Source of the DNA: Spirogloea muscicola
Lineage: Eukaryota; Streptophyta; Zygnematophyceae; Spirogloeales; Spirogloeaceae
Length of the DNA stretch: 57,800 nucleotides
Reading direction: 5' to 3'
Assembly (NCBI GenBank): GCA_009602725.1
Contig: WELB01000096.1
Span: 1 to 57,800, forward strand
Below the pieces are notes generated by a model. The model saw only the letters and a list, made by a program, of their open reading frames with translations. It ran no database searches and was not told the DNA's origin. Below are positions 23,781 through 38,159 of the stretch, one piece after another; the first letter of the stretch is position 1; every line of letters begins with the position of its first letter. The position numbers and the translations under genes were made by a program.

Positions 23781-24240
23781 GCGGCTGCTGATATGAAAGA
23801 ATCGGCTGTGAAAGGCCAGCCAGATGCATACAGGTGTTCATGACGGAGCCAAAGGCTAGGCAGACAGGGCGCCCTCAATACCCCCGAGTCAGCAGTAGGA
23901 AGTCAGATGAGCTGAGGGGAGGAAGAGCAACCCCGCTGCGCAAACCAGAGGCTGCTGCAAGGGCGCGACCAGCCCGGCGATGCAAAGCAATCGCCTGGGA
24001 CCGCTGTAGGGACATAGACAAGCGCATACGGTAGCAGGACACAAGACCCAAAGGCACCGAGCCACCGGGAAGGGCTGCACCCCGTTCCCGGCGCCGCTGG
24101 TCAGCTTGAGAGGCCAGCAGCGAAAGTAACGAGGACCACTGACCCCCGTAACACCCGTGGATGTCCATGGCCAGGGGGTAAAAGGTATCACCCGCCGGGT
24201 GGTCCTTGTACTTGTTCAACTTCTTCTGTTCGGCCACCAC
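23781..24240 (-). mobile_element. 5'-truncated retroelement, family A (3' end, minus)
   Basis: The minus strand encodes the C-terminal part of the family A ORF, from VAEQKKLNKYKDHPAGDTFY through MDIHGCYGG to SSSDFLLLTRGY-stop. The frame is broken near 24085-24110 by a base loss where the intact copy reads REQGAALPGG. The 3' tail and hairpin (23803-23821) end at ATATCAGCAGCCGC (23781). Confidence 0.85.
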
Positions 24241-24540
24241 TAGCGGAGGGGAGCTTGGCAACCCCGAGTTAGCAGCAGCAAGCTCCATAACTCAGTCCAC
24301 AGTTCTCCACCTCAGAACCCGCCGCGGCAGAAGAAGGGCTCGCCCATTGAGAATATGGGCTGGAACAGCCAGCCCAAAAAAGAATGAACAGAGTACAAGA
24401 AGAGGGGGGGGGAAGCCAGGCGAAGCCCTAAGGCGAAGCAGCAGAAATGACAAGCACACAAGAAAAAACAAAGCAGCTACTAACCACTCAGTAACCCCTG
24501 CTAAGCAGGCGCAGGTCGGAGCGGCAGAGCCCCCTGGCGA
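24241..24540 (-). mobile_element. Retroelement 3' tail remnant (minus)
   Basis: On the minus strand this holds an ORF end (GTTACTGAG box), the CTTGTCATTTCTGCTGC/CTTAGGG box and a GGGCTGGCTGTTCCAGCCC hairpin at about 24357-24375. It lies ~270 bp upstream of PDCD5, in opposite orientation to that gene. Confidence 0.55.
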
Positions 24541-24796
24541 GTCCCCAGCCCGACTCGGGCCCCTCCCTCGGTGTTCCTTGCCCCCGCCACTGCTGCTCCT
24601 CTCGCCCCTGCCGCGCCTGCGCCTGCCCGTCCCCCCTGCCCTCTGCATGGTGCCCCCCCCGTCCCTCAGCTCGGCCCCGCGATGCCTTGCCTCCGGCCCG
24701 CGCGACCGTCTGGCCGCATGTCCCGCGCCCTGCTCTCTCCCGCCAGCACGCAGTGCGGCCGACAGCCCTTCGCCTACTTGCTACCGTTTCCCCACC

Positions 24797-26510
24797 ATGT
24801 CCTCCGTCTCCTCCCCGGTACCCTCACCCACGCCCTCCTGCTTTGCGGCCCCATCGGCTCTGCCCCAGGATGACCCGGAGCTTCAAGCCCTGCGCCAGAA
24901 GCGTATGCAGGAGCTGCTGGCCCAGCGAGGGGGCGGCAACGCCGTGGGCCAGGCACGACCTCTCACGCCACCCTTGACCTGCTCGCCAAGGACTGCTGCA
25001 GGCGGAGTCGATCCTAGGCCGTACTTAGCAATGATGCTGCCCCGCAATGACCAACCTCCGACAGCTCGCTCGCTGATATTGCCTGTCAAAGTCCCCAACC
25101 AACACTGTCACCTGCTCGTGCCGTCTGACTCTTGCCTCTCATGGGCTTGCTGAGTGATCAGGGGGGCCAGCCACAGTCTCGGGAGGATCAGCTAGCGCAG
25201 GAGGACCAGCGAAGGTTCAGGCTTTCACCCTCCACCTTGACTAGTAGCTGCAGTAGGCAGCCCGATGCACGAGGATCACTGGCATAGATTGCTCAGATTG
25301 TCGGAACTTACAGGTTCCTTGTGCCCAGACCTCTTAAGCCCTGCAGCCTAACGGCCCACCCCAGACGGTAGTGTTGGGGTTAAGGTGAGAATCCATGGTG
25401 ACTGGGAGCAGCCACAGCAGCCACTGTCTGATCAATCTGTGTCGGCACTCACTTCCCAAGAACGCGTTAAGGGTTGTGCAGGTGCACCTGCAACAAGCTG
25501 ACGTGTGTGGTGCTTGTCTGAAGGTCAGGGAGGCAGAGGAGCGGAGGGCGATGATGCTGGCTCGTGTCCTCTCCCCCGCCGCACGAGAACGTCGTGAGCA
25601 ACTCAGTGCCCTGCTCGGTCTCTCAGTCAGCCCTCAGGAGATTGTAGTATGGGTGTTTATGGGATTTGAAAATTCAAGGTTTTAGGGCTTAGCAGGGGTT
25701 TGCCTAAAACCCCCTATATGGCACAGGGCCTAGTGCTTGGGATCAGGCTCAAAGCCAGCTGCCCAAGCGCTGAGACTAGACTATGGAGCTGGTTTGGCAG
25801 AGATGCAATGGATCAAGGCAGCAGTTGATGGATGGAGCAGTCGTACTTTAAATTTCAGAGCATATGTGCAGATGGCCAATGGCATGGGGCGTGATGGACC
25901 CAAGCCTAGGGCTCGACGCTAGATGACTATGTAGAATTGGAGCACTACTGGCACAATCTCCATAAGCTAGCTGCCACAGCTGCAGGGGGCTCACTGTCTA
26001 CCTGGAAGTGAGATGCAGTACTGATACAGCTCTTGCTGATATGCTTCAGTGTTCTCTGTGCTTGTCTGTCTGTGCTAGTGGCACGAATTGCATTGGTGAA
26101 GCCTGACAAGGCTCGGGGAGTTGAGGACCTTATCCTGCGAAGTGCACAGATGGGTCAGATTGCTGAGAAGGTGATACCATGCATGGATGCAGACCATGTG
26201 CTGGCCTGCAGACCCTGGGATCAGTGGTAATTCCATGTGGAGTGAGCCTAGTTGGTCTGAGGCTTGCTCACTCTGATTGCCCATGAGTTCATGACCACAT
26301 AGGTGAGTGAGGAGCGACTGATTTCGCTCTTGGAGCAAATAAACGAGCAAACGCAGCGCACCACGAAAGTGACGGTATGCTGCCCCATGTAACCCCCTTG
26401 GCAGCGTGTCCAGTCTATTCAGCTTAGCAGTCATGCTAGTGCTGGATCTTGCCTCATCACCTACACACGCCTACTTGCAGATACAACGGCGTCGCTTTGA
26501 TGATGATTGA
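24797..26510 (+). CDS. PDCD5: Programmed cell death protein 5 (PDCD5/TFAR19) homolog, 6 exons
   Basis: Exons 24797-24943, 25162-25214, 25529-25593, 26079-26170, 26303-26374 and 26481-26510 join in frame to 152 residues. PDCD5 is a small conserved helical-bundle protein with DNA-binding and chaperonin-associated roles in animals; its role in algae is unknown. The family core is complete: DPELQALRQKRMQELLAQRG, then REAEERRAMMLARVLSPAARERL, ARIALVKPDKARGVEDLILR, SAQMGQIAEKV, SEERLISLLEQINEQTQ and the basic-acidic end IQRRRFDDD. Compared with the usual ~125 residues it has a ~24-residue Ser/Pro-rich N-terminal extension. An in-frame start just before the DPEL motif is absent, so the extension seems real. 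Intron 3 holds a TTTTAGGG-like telomeric string. Retroelement fragments lie on both sides. Confidence 0.9.
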
Positions 26511-27251
26511 AAGCGCAAGGAGGCTTTGAAGCGAGCAAAGACAGAGCCTGGGGCCCACGGATGCAGCCTTTGAAACCAGAGGCCTCTTGGGCGCTCAATG
26601 AGGACTTGACCCTGGCATCCACCGTGGCTAGAGATAGGCAGCCCCATCCGATCACAAGCAACGGTCAGGCGGTTGACATCTCTGTCTAGGTGGCTCTTTG
26701 ACAGCTGGCCCGCTCAGGGATGCCAAGCTTCACATCTGGGGGGCTGGTGTATTTGTCAAGGGAGACCTTACTCTCTCATGGATGTAGCCAGTGGACTGGC
26801 TAATAGTTGGTCAAGGACGGGGGGCCGGGTAGGCCTTTCTGCAGCTGACCGTCTGAGCTCAGGGCAAAGCTGGCCTGTGATCCTGGCGAGAGTGCTCAAT
26901 GTGCACCTCGCAGGTGCTAAGGGTGGGGTGCAGACGCCCCGAGCCTCCACCCTGCTAGTGTCCTGGCAGGTGCGTCAAGCGGCTGCATTCTGCGGTGAGG
27001 CCTGCGCTTGGTGCCTATCGCCGGGTTTTTGTGCTCATGGAAGGAATTTTAAGCCTCAGACCTAAACCGCCTGGCAGAGAGCACGGGTGTAAAGGCGGCG
27101 GAAATGGTGCAGACAAGCGGAAGCGCTTAACCAAAGGACTTGTGAAGGGATGTGAAGTGGCACATCCTTCACCAGACCCGGGGAGGGGGGGGGAGGGGAA
27201 GCGTTATACCAAGAAGAGCATTTGGAAAGTGGAGCAGCCTGAAAAAGGAAT
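26511..27251. other. Intergenic, nothing recognised
   Basis: The 3' flank of PDCD5. A frame of 130 codons (26673-27065) has no recognisable motif and no splice-consistent neighbours. Confidence 0.4.
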
Positions 27252-27480
27252 GCGGCTGCTGATAATAAAGAACCGGCTGTAAACTGCCAGCCAGATGCAT
27301 ACAGGTGTTCATGACGGAGCCAAAGGCTAGGCAGACAGGGCACCCTCAATACCCCCGTGTCAGCAGTAGGAAGTCAGATGAGCTGAGGGGAGGAAGAGAA
27401 ACCCTGCTGCGCCAACCAGAGGCTGCTGCAAGGGCGCGACCAGCCCGGTAATGCAAAGCAATCGCCTGAGACCGAAAAAG
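27252..27480 (-). mobile_element. 5'-truncated retroelement, family A (minus arm of head-to-head pair)
   Basis: The minus-strand copy has the last ~60 codons of family A (RRAGRALAAA-like ... SSSDFLLLTRGY-stop with one Cys-to-Trp type substitution) plus the 3' tail ending in TTATCAGCAGCCGC at 27252. Its truncated 5' end faces the plus-strand copy starting at about 27603. Confidence 0.75.
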
Positions 27481-27602
27481 GAGATGGACTCCGCTTGCCA
27501 TAGTCAAGCAGCAGTCGTGAAGGCCAGCCAAGTGTGAGCGAGCACAGGCGATCAGAAGGAGCTGCTACAGCACTGGAGTCTCAGGCCAGGAATGGCCGCC
27601 CA

Positions 27603-28168
27603 GTACCCCCTTTTGGCGTCCCCCTAGGAGGTGGCAAGCGGCTCCTCATGGACGTCGTCCTAAGCGACAGCTTCCGGACGAAGGGCCCCACTACTTCTGA
27701 GACCGGCTATGCCGTGAAGGTGGCCGAACAGAAGAAGTTGCACAAGTACAAGGACCATCTGGCGGGTGATACCTTTTACCCCCTGGCCAGGGACATCCAT
27801 GGGTGGTACGGGGGTTGGTGGTCCTCGTTACTTTCGCTGCTGGCCTCTCAAGCTGACCAGCGGCGCCGGGACAGGGTGCAGCCCTTCCCGGTGGCTCGGC
27901 GCCTTTGGGTCTTGTTTCCAGATACCGAATGCGTTTATTTATGTGCCTACAGCGGTCCCAGGCGATTGCTTTGCATCGCCGGGCTGGTCGCGCCCTTGCA
28001 GCAGCCTCTGGTTTGCGCACTTCCTCCCCTCAGCTCATCTGACTTCCTACTGCTGACACGGGGGTGTTGAGGGCGCCCTGTCTGCTAGCCTTTGGCTCCG
28101 TCATGAACACCTGTATGCATCTGGCTGGCAATTTACAGCCGACTTTATAATATCAGCAGCCGCTTTGT
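27603..28168 (+). mobile_element. 5'-truncated retroelement, family A (plus arm)
   Basis: It starts inside the endonuclease domain (GVPLGGGKRLLMDVVLSDSF ... GYAVKVAEQKKLHKYKDH) and runs to LLLTRG-stop. A base loss near 27874 shifts the frame and a short deletion lies near 28016. The 3' tail with hairpin (about 28121-28140) ends at ATATCAGCAGCCGC near 28168, about 180 bp before the GLX2 start codon, same orientation. Confidence 0.85.
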
Positions 28169-28348
28169 CAGCAGGAATCCGGAGGCTATGAGAGGAGAAT
28201 GCGGCTGCTGAGAGGGGGGAGCAGAGCAAGGTGTGCGAGAGATGGGTGCTTGATCCCAACCGGCATTGGTTGCAGCAGGCAACGCGAGAGCTTGGCGGCA
28301 CGTGAAGGGCACAGCCGCAGTACCGCGGTGCCAAGTGGCGACTGCGCC

Positions 28349-30226
28349 ATGCCCGCGGCGGCGCCGGGCCTGGCCCTGGGCGCCGGCGCCGCTCGCAGCC
28401 TGCTGCCGANCACCCTCCACCACTACCCCGCCCGCCCGCTGGCGGCGGCCGCTACCGCCGCGCACGCCTCCTCGCCCGGGCCGAGCCCGCTCCAGATCCA
28501 CCTGGTGAGCTGCGCCGCTGGCTGCTCAGCCGCAGGGTGCTGGCCTGCTGCCTGCTGGCGGGGATGACGTACGCTGCAATGCCAGCAAGGTCGCATACCC
28601 GTGACCTCCGACTCACTCGAGACTCGCTGCCCAGCATACCCAGAGTTGCCCCAGCAAGTTGATCGGCGTGCGCCGCTGCAGGTGCCGTGCCTGAGCGACA
28701 ACTACGCCTACCTGCTGCACGACGAGGCGGCAGGCGTGACGGGCATCGTCGACCCCTCCGAGCCAGGGCCTGTGGAGCGCGCTTTGCAGCAGCGCGGCCT
28801 GCCGCTGCACTTCATCCTCAACACGCACCACCACCACGACCACACCGGCGGAAACTTCCACCTCAAGCGCGCACACGGCGCCCAGGTGGGAGGTGCCCAT
28901 CCCGTGCTTGCCTGGTCTCCTCGGCAGACCACCATTGCTGGTCTCCTCCCCTGCCAGCTGCGCCGAGCAGTTGCTCTTCGATGCAGGTCCGGCCTCATAC
29001 TCTGGCCCTCTCAATTTTCCTTCATTCCCGTGGTGCCCTCTGGTGGTTGCCCTCAGGTGGTCGGTCCAGCCGCAGACCGGGGGAGGATACCCGGCATTGA
29101 CATAGCTCTGGCCGAGGGCGATGAATGGCAGTTTGGCAGCCACATGGTGCACGTCTTCGACACGCCGGGCCACACACGCGGTGGGCTGCTATTGCCCCTG
29201 CCACGTTCTTGTTGCGCCTCCTTGCGGCAGCCAGTCTGACTGAGGATGGCAGTGGCTTGCGACCTGCTTCCATGCTCAGCCGAACCTACAGGCACTCACT
29301 GCTACACTTGGGGTGCAGGGCATATAAGCTTCTACTTCCCACATGACAAGGCGGTGTTCACGGGCGACACTCTTTTCTCCCTTGGCTGCGGCCGCCTGTT
29401 TGAAGGCACGCCACAGCAGGTTCGAAATCTGAACACTGATGTGGCCATGCTCCGTCAGCCCCTTGCACATTGTGCGCAGCTCGCTCTGGTCATTGACATA
29501 CTCCTTGATGGGGCCCTACCTTATCTGCTGATGTCTTCTCAATTTGAGCAGATGTGGTCATCGCTGTCGAAGCTGGCAGGCCTGCCAGATGACACACGCA
29601 TCTTCTGTGGTCATGAGTATACCCAGGTTATCTTTCTACAGCTTATGGGAACACAATTACAAACAATCGCCTGCTGTTTCGATTGCTGCTACTGCATGCT
29701 CGATGCTGCCTGGCCCAATCCGGCCTGGACGATGCCCATTCAGATGCGATACGAAGATCGAAAAGAGGCATGTTGATGAATCTTGCCGCTCACCTGACCA
29801 CTAGTATGCACCCTGCTTCTGATTGCTTCTGAGTGTTCATCTCACTGCTGCTAAGACAGTCAAATGCCAAATTCGCCATGGGGTTGGAGCCTGGCAATGA
29901 GGACTTAGTTGCCAGAGTGGGACAGATTAATCATCTCCGAAAGCAAGGCCTACCAACGGTACATCACACCTGGCCCACGCTTCTCTCACATCTTTCTTGA
30001 TGCGGCAAAATATGATATCTGATTGATTATAGTCACAAGCAGCCGAAAGCTCCAAGTGAGCTCACTGTAAGCTCTGCAGATTCCAAGCACTATGGGAGAG
30101 GAGAAGGCAGTCAATCCATTCTTGAGGCCATTCAGCGCCGAAATCAAGCGAGCCCTCTCTCTCTCTCAGACAGCGAGCCATGTGGATGCTTTCGCAGCCG
30201 TGCGTCAAGCCAAAGACAGGGCGTAG
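28349..30226 (+). CDS. GLX2: Hydroxyacylglutathione hydrolase (glyoxalase II), organellar form, 7 exons
   Basis: Exons 28349-28504, 28682-28885, 29057-29180, 29319-29419, 29552-29626, 29860-29958 and 30080-30226 give 301 residues. The enzyme hydrolyses S-lactoylglutathione to lactate and glutathione in methylglyoxal detoxification. The N-terminal ~52 residues (Ala/Pro-rich, one undetermined base at 28410) look like an organelle-targeting peptide. Next come the metallo-beta-lactamase fold signatures: [14 protein letters not shown], the dinuclear metal motif [11 protein letters not shown], the HxxTPGHTRGH histidine, [18 protein letters not shown] with the bridging Asp, and CGHEYT. The C-terminal substrate-binding part ([31 protein letters not shown]) is present. 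For exon 4 the acceptor at 29318 restores the usual spacing; using 29291 would insert nine residues. The gene is convergent with lysA, 238 bp apart. Confidence 0.93.
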
Positions 30227-30464
30227 ATTGGGATCTACTCACTGACTTGTGCCATGAGACAGATCAGCCCCGGCCAAAATGGCTTGTTATTGTCAAACGC
30301 ATATGGCGTTACTAGGCAGAGCACTTTGTGCTGCCCTGCTGAAGAATACATGATGATCTAGATGTTCGCTAACTGAACAATGTGATCATTGAACTCAACT
30401 TCGAGCAGTGAAGTCACTGTTTATCTAAATTACCGGAGAGAACAACCTTCACTGGTTCCGCTGC

Positions 30465-34423
<3,959 letters not shown>

Positions 34424-34439
34424 GGTGCGGCCGCCGGGG

Positions 34440-34735
34440 TTTAAGGGATGGAGAGTGTATTGCGTGATAAAGGGGGGCCAAGTACAGAGGTGCACATCAG
34501 CTGCTGGGGTGGGCAGGGTAGACATAAGAGCGTCTGGTGACGGTAAGGGGCAGCTGTGAAGGCCAGCCAAGTGCCAGCTGCTGTGATTCTTTGTGTGCTT
34601 GTTTTTCTTAGCGCTTTCCCCTGGCCCCCTTCTCGTATTCTGTTCATCTTTTTTGGGCTGGCTTTTCCAGCCCCTATCCTCAATGGCTGGCTTTTTGGCT
34701 GGCTTCTGCCAGCCCCTCTCTTCTATGGGCGAAGA
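34440..34735. mobile_element. Nested retroelement tails upstream of lysA
   Basis: About 34448-34510 resembles the family D tail on the minus strand (GGCCAAGTACAGAGG), ending only about 25-50 bp from the lysA ATG. About 34548-34567 is a minus hairpin. About 34570-34690 is a plus tail (TTTGTGTGCTTGTTTTTCTTAGCGC, CCCCTTCTCGT, GGGCTGGCTTTTCCAGCCCC) matching 49120-49230. Confidence 0.55.
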
Positions 34736-35789
34736 AGGTGCTCGCCCATTGAGAAGAGGGGCTGGCAAAGCCAACCCAAAAAGAATGGACAATGTTCAAA
34801 GCCAAGGAAAGAGGTGCTGAAAAAGGACTACACCACAAAGTGCAAGACGGTGCAGAGGGAGATGCAGATGGCTGCTCAGTTTCCACGTGTGAGCAACAGC
34901 AGATCAGAGTAACTCGGAGCAGGAGAAGCGGCACTTTGCCGAGACCCGGAAGCAGCAGCCATAGCACGGCCAGCCCGCGCGTGGACCGCATGAGCCAAAG
35001 AGCGCTGCAGCGAGACCGCCAGCCTCATCCGAAAGACCTGCGAGAGGGAGCCGGCAGCATTGAAGCCTGGCGAACCCTGCCGCCGCTCGATGGCCTCCCG
35101 GGCAAGCCGCTGGAGGAGAGTCAACCAGCCACTGCCAAAGGCCCCGTGTACGTCAATGGCCAGTGTCGCGAAGGCATCGCCTGGAGGGTGGTCAGAGTAC
35201 TTGCGCTCCTTACTCCGAGCCGCCAGAGCGACCGCGTGCCCGACGAAGGTGCTCGCCCACGAGCGTCGCGGACTTCGCGGGGTTGGCCGAATGAACGCAA
35301 TCGGCAGTTACCACATCAGCGATAATGCGCGGACCTCCTCTGGGCGGGATGGCAACGAGGTCCGCGCGGCGGGTGTGAAGCTGTCCATCGGCGCCCCGCA
35401 GGATGGGCATTATCGTGGAGTTCTCCACTGCCACCTTGTAGCCAGCCTCCAGGAACACACCCTGCATGGCGTCTCGCAGGAGGTCGTGCGAACCTGTCCG
35501 CTCGCCCCCGTGTGCACAGCGGAGCATGTGGGCCGCCAGCGCCACAGGGTCATCGTGGCGGGCACCGCACTCGTACTGTTGGACCGCGATGAGGCAGGGA
35601 GGGAGGAGGCCGAGGAGCCGGTGGGCCGCCGTCCTGAATACCGCGTCTGGAATAGTCAGCGCCGCGTAGATTGGGAGTGCTGATAGCCACGACGCCGCCC
35701 CAGGGGAGGAGGCGGAGAGGAGCCGGGCGCGCCCTCGGGTGTCGTGCGGCGGAAGGAGCTCCACCAACTGGTCGTAGGCCGCTTTGTCC
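34736..35789 (-). mobile_element. Decayed retroelement, family C (RLE domain, minus)
   Basis: On the minus strand 35767-35215 encodes the CCHC knuckle (CGARHDDPVALAAHMLRC), the GSHDLLRDAM motif and the endonuclease core (RRADLVAIPPRGGPRIIADV VT). The frame then shifts near 35215 and continues to 34876 (KYSDHPPGDAF, IDVHGAFGSGW, HAVHARAGRAMAAASGS, SYSDLLLLTRGN). The tail below it carries the GGCTTTGAACATTGTCCATTC box and a GGTTGGCTTTGCCAGCCCC hairpin. One frameshift and the altered last residue suggest an inactive copy. Confidence 0.8.
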
Positions 35790-36376
35790 AGATGGGTATG
35801 CCGGCAGCCTATCTGTCATTTCTGCGACGTCGAGTGTCAACCTGTCCGCAACGAGCTCAGGCGTATGCTCTGCATCAGAAAGCTGGTCGAGCCTTAGCTG
35901 CTGGCACAAGAGCTAGTCAATTGCCGTCCGGTATTCGAGCGTCAGCTAGCGACCTCTATGTGCTGACTCGTGGTTACTGAGCGGGTCAGCTTAGCAGCAG
36001 GTGACGTACATTTGTCCAATGTGCTTGCCTTTGTACTTGGCCACACATGGCCTCCCCATCTCTTAATATACACGCATTTTCTTTGTCCACAGGCGAGCTC
36101 CTTTCTTCAAAGAAGAAAGTGCTCGCCCATTGAGAATAGGGGCTGGAACAACCAGCCCGAAAAAGAATCTTCAATGGGCGAGCACTTTCTTCTCCAGCCC
36201 AGTCCATCGCTCGGTACACCCCGTCGCCCCTGGAGCCTGGAGCCTGGAGCCTGGAGCCTGGAGCCTGGCTTTGTAGTGTAGTCCACTTCCGGCACTTCTT
36301 TCTTTGGCTTTGGACATTGTCCATTCTTTTTGGGTTGGCTTTGCCAGCCCCGCTTCTCTGTGGGCGAGCTCTTCGT
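35790..36376 (+). mobile_element. Family D 3' end plus family C-type tail (plus arm)
   Basis: 35790-35980 encodes MPAAYLSFLRRRVSTCPQRA ... SDLYVLTRGY-stop, nearly identical to 7996-8290. The D tail ends at CACGCAT (36077). It is followed by hairpin fragments in both orientations (36126-36165), and then a family C-type tail (about 36295-36372: CTTTGGACATTGTCCATTC, GGTTGGCTTTGCCAGCCCC). The whole meets family C at 35789/35790 with the two truncated 5' ends abutting. Confidence 0.75.
36229..36270. repeat. Tandem repeat, 7-bp unit CTGGAGC (about 6 copies)
   Basis: Perfect head-to-tail copies lie within the retroelement debris upstream of the 36.5-kb gene. Confidence 0.9.
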
Positions 36377-36478
36377 CCGGCCACAGCCGCCCGCCGCGCT
36401 GCGGCGCCCCGCTCGCCGCCGGCACAGCTCCTCCGCCTCGGTGGCGCCACGCGGGGGGCGGCCCTGCGGCAGCCCCTC

Positions 36479-37852
36479 ATGAGGCCTTCCCATGGCCTGG
36501 CCTGCCACTCTACCGCCCCCCCCGGACGCCTGTGTGGCCACCGGCGTGGCAGCCCGCGCTCCCTCGGCGCCGGCCGAGCAGGTGATAAGAAGGGCTAGCC
36601 TGCCCCTTCCCGCAACAGCTTGGCCATGATATGCATCCCCGTCGAGCCAGCGAGCCACCTTTCGTTTGGCGCAGCTGATTGGTGATGTTTGTATGCCCTG
36701 TGCCTCCTGCAGCCCTGCACCGACGGCCTGGAGGGAGCTGCAACACCAGCCGATGCAGCATGCGACGAAGCCGGCATCGCCTGTCGGCCACCCGACGGCA
36801 CAGCTGGCCTGCCCCTGCTCGACACCCAGCGCAAGGGCCCCACTCTCACGCGCTGGAAGCTGATGGGCGGCGGGCCTTCGACGACCTGGTCGTACAGCGA
36901 CGGTGCGCATCAGCTACCAGACTTGGCAGGGCTCCTGGCGGCCCAGTGATAAAGTGCCAGCAGTCCGCTGATGCGTCTCGATGTAGGCAACGTCTTTTCA
37001 CTCTCCGTGTTCTTAAACCCCCTCTGATGAGAATCAAGAAAACGGCTCTTGCTGCCTGCGGGCGGGAGGCGCTGCAGAGCTGAGCTGCTCAGAGGATGTG
37101 GAAGAGGAGGCTGGCGACGCAGCGCAGGAGGTCGAGCTGGAGGCCAGGATCGTGCACTTGGTCGAGCGAGGGCTATGGGACGAGCTCCGGCCCAATACTG
37201 GCGAGACGGTCTGTGTAGGTGAGCGGTCGTCTGCTTCTTACACAAGGCAGGTGCTGCACTGTGAGGAAAGCCGCACTTTTCTGCCGTCAGCAGGATGGGC
37301 CAGTGGTTTCGAAAATCTATGGCCGTTGTCGTCCTCCAGTTTGAGTGTGGGCTAGGAGATTTCATTGAGCTCAGGCTAAGACCGTTCTAGGGGATGTAGA
37401 CTATTAGTCTAAGCCCGCTGCTGTGCCTCGCTATTCACTGCAGGTGACGCGGTGGTGTGCATCACCTCTCAGCTGCAGCCTGGATCAAGTGATCGACTTT
37501 GGGAGTGGCACGGCCACATCCTGGCACACCTTGATGGACGGGGTTACAGCACAGGTTCCTGCCTCTACACGCATGTAGGAAAACCAAGGGCATGAAGCCG
37601 CAGGGTCCTCAGATAACTCAGTCAGCCGGCATACTGTAGCCTGCCTGGCACAAGTTTGCATCTTATCGCTGTTCTTGGAACAGCAGGACTAGATCTTGCT
37701 TGTGTGAGAACATGTAAGAGACCGGCTCACAGATGTCAGCTGGCTTCAGAGCACTGCCTCTGAAACTTCAGCTACACCAAGGGTTCAAAGAATCTGACAA
37801 CAGGCGCTGATGTGAGTGGAATGCAGAGTATGTCTGTGGAAATTACTATGAG
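36479..37852 (+). CDS. Unrecognised conserved-looking plastid-targeted protein (partial model)
   Basis: Supported exons: 36479-36581 (Arg/Ala/Gly-rich, transit-like), 36713-36902 (phase-compatible, ends EADGRRAFDDLVVQRR), about 37093-37218 (DVEEEAGDAAQEVELEARIVHLVERGLWDELRPNTGETVC), 37444-37554 (GDAVVCITSQ ... DRLWEWHGHILAHLDGRGYST) and 37827-37852 (EYVCGNYYE). The last three junctions are in phase and the segment LWEWHGHI ... EYVxGNYYE looks like a conserved core of plant/algal proteins of unknown function. The link between exon 2 and the 37.1-kb exon is unresolved. A frame at 36903-36945 reading VRISYQTWQGSWRPS would fit after a one-base shift, so either an unrecognised exon or an assembly error exists there. 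The C-terminal end is not determined. I cannot assign a function. Confidence 0.55.
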
Positions 37853-38155
37853 GTGCACAACAGTGATAGGAGCAGGGCGAGATGCATAGAAGGTTCAGCT
37901 ACAGCAGTGGGGACGTCAGAATTGGTGCGAGCTGTGGGAGCCGGGGGGGGCGCAGCCTCGTGCTGGGGCAGAAGCAGACCGCGGCTATGAGATGTGGCGG
38001 GGGAAGCGGCTCTGTGGGCAACGGCCACTCCGCGGGGCCTGTGGGCTGTAGAGCGCCGACGCCGGCTGAGGTGCGGCGTTCAGGCACCGCCCGGCACTGC
38101 GGGCCTCGGCCTGGTGGTGGCCCACCCGGCAGAAAGGTGAGGCCAAGTGTCGCGT
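37853..38155. other. Gene 3' flank, nothing further recognised
   Basis: It possibly contains the end of the preceding gene; there is a GC-rich island at 37940-38150. No motif. Confidence 0.35.
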
Positions 38156-38159
38156 CTGA

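Noticed and set aside
22313-24288. Inverted copies at 22.4-22.7 and 23.8-24.2 kb as terminal inverted repeats of a DNA transposon
   Set aside because: Both arms are coding 3' ends of a non-LTR element with the same tail, the interior has no transposase frame, and identical tails occur singly elsewhere.
29292-29318. Nine-residue insertion (GTHCYTWGA) in the glyoxalase II HTRGH motif
   Set aside because: An in-phase acceptor 27 bases downstream removes it and restores the conserved TPGHTRGHISFYF spacing.
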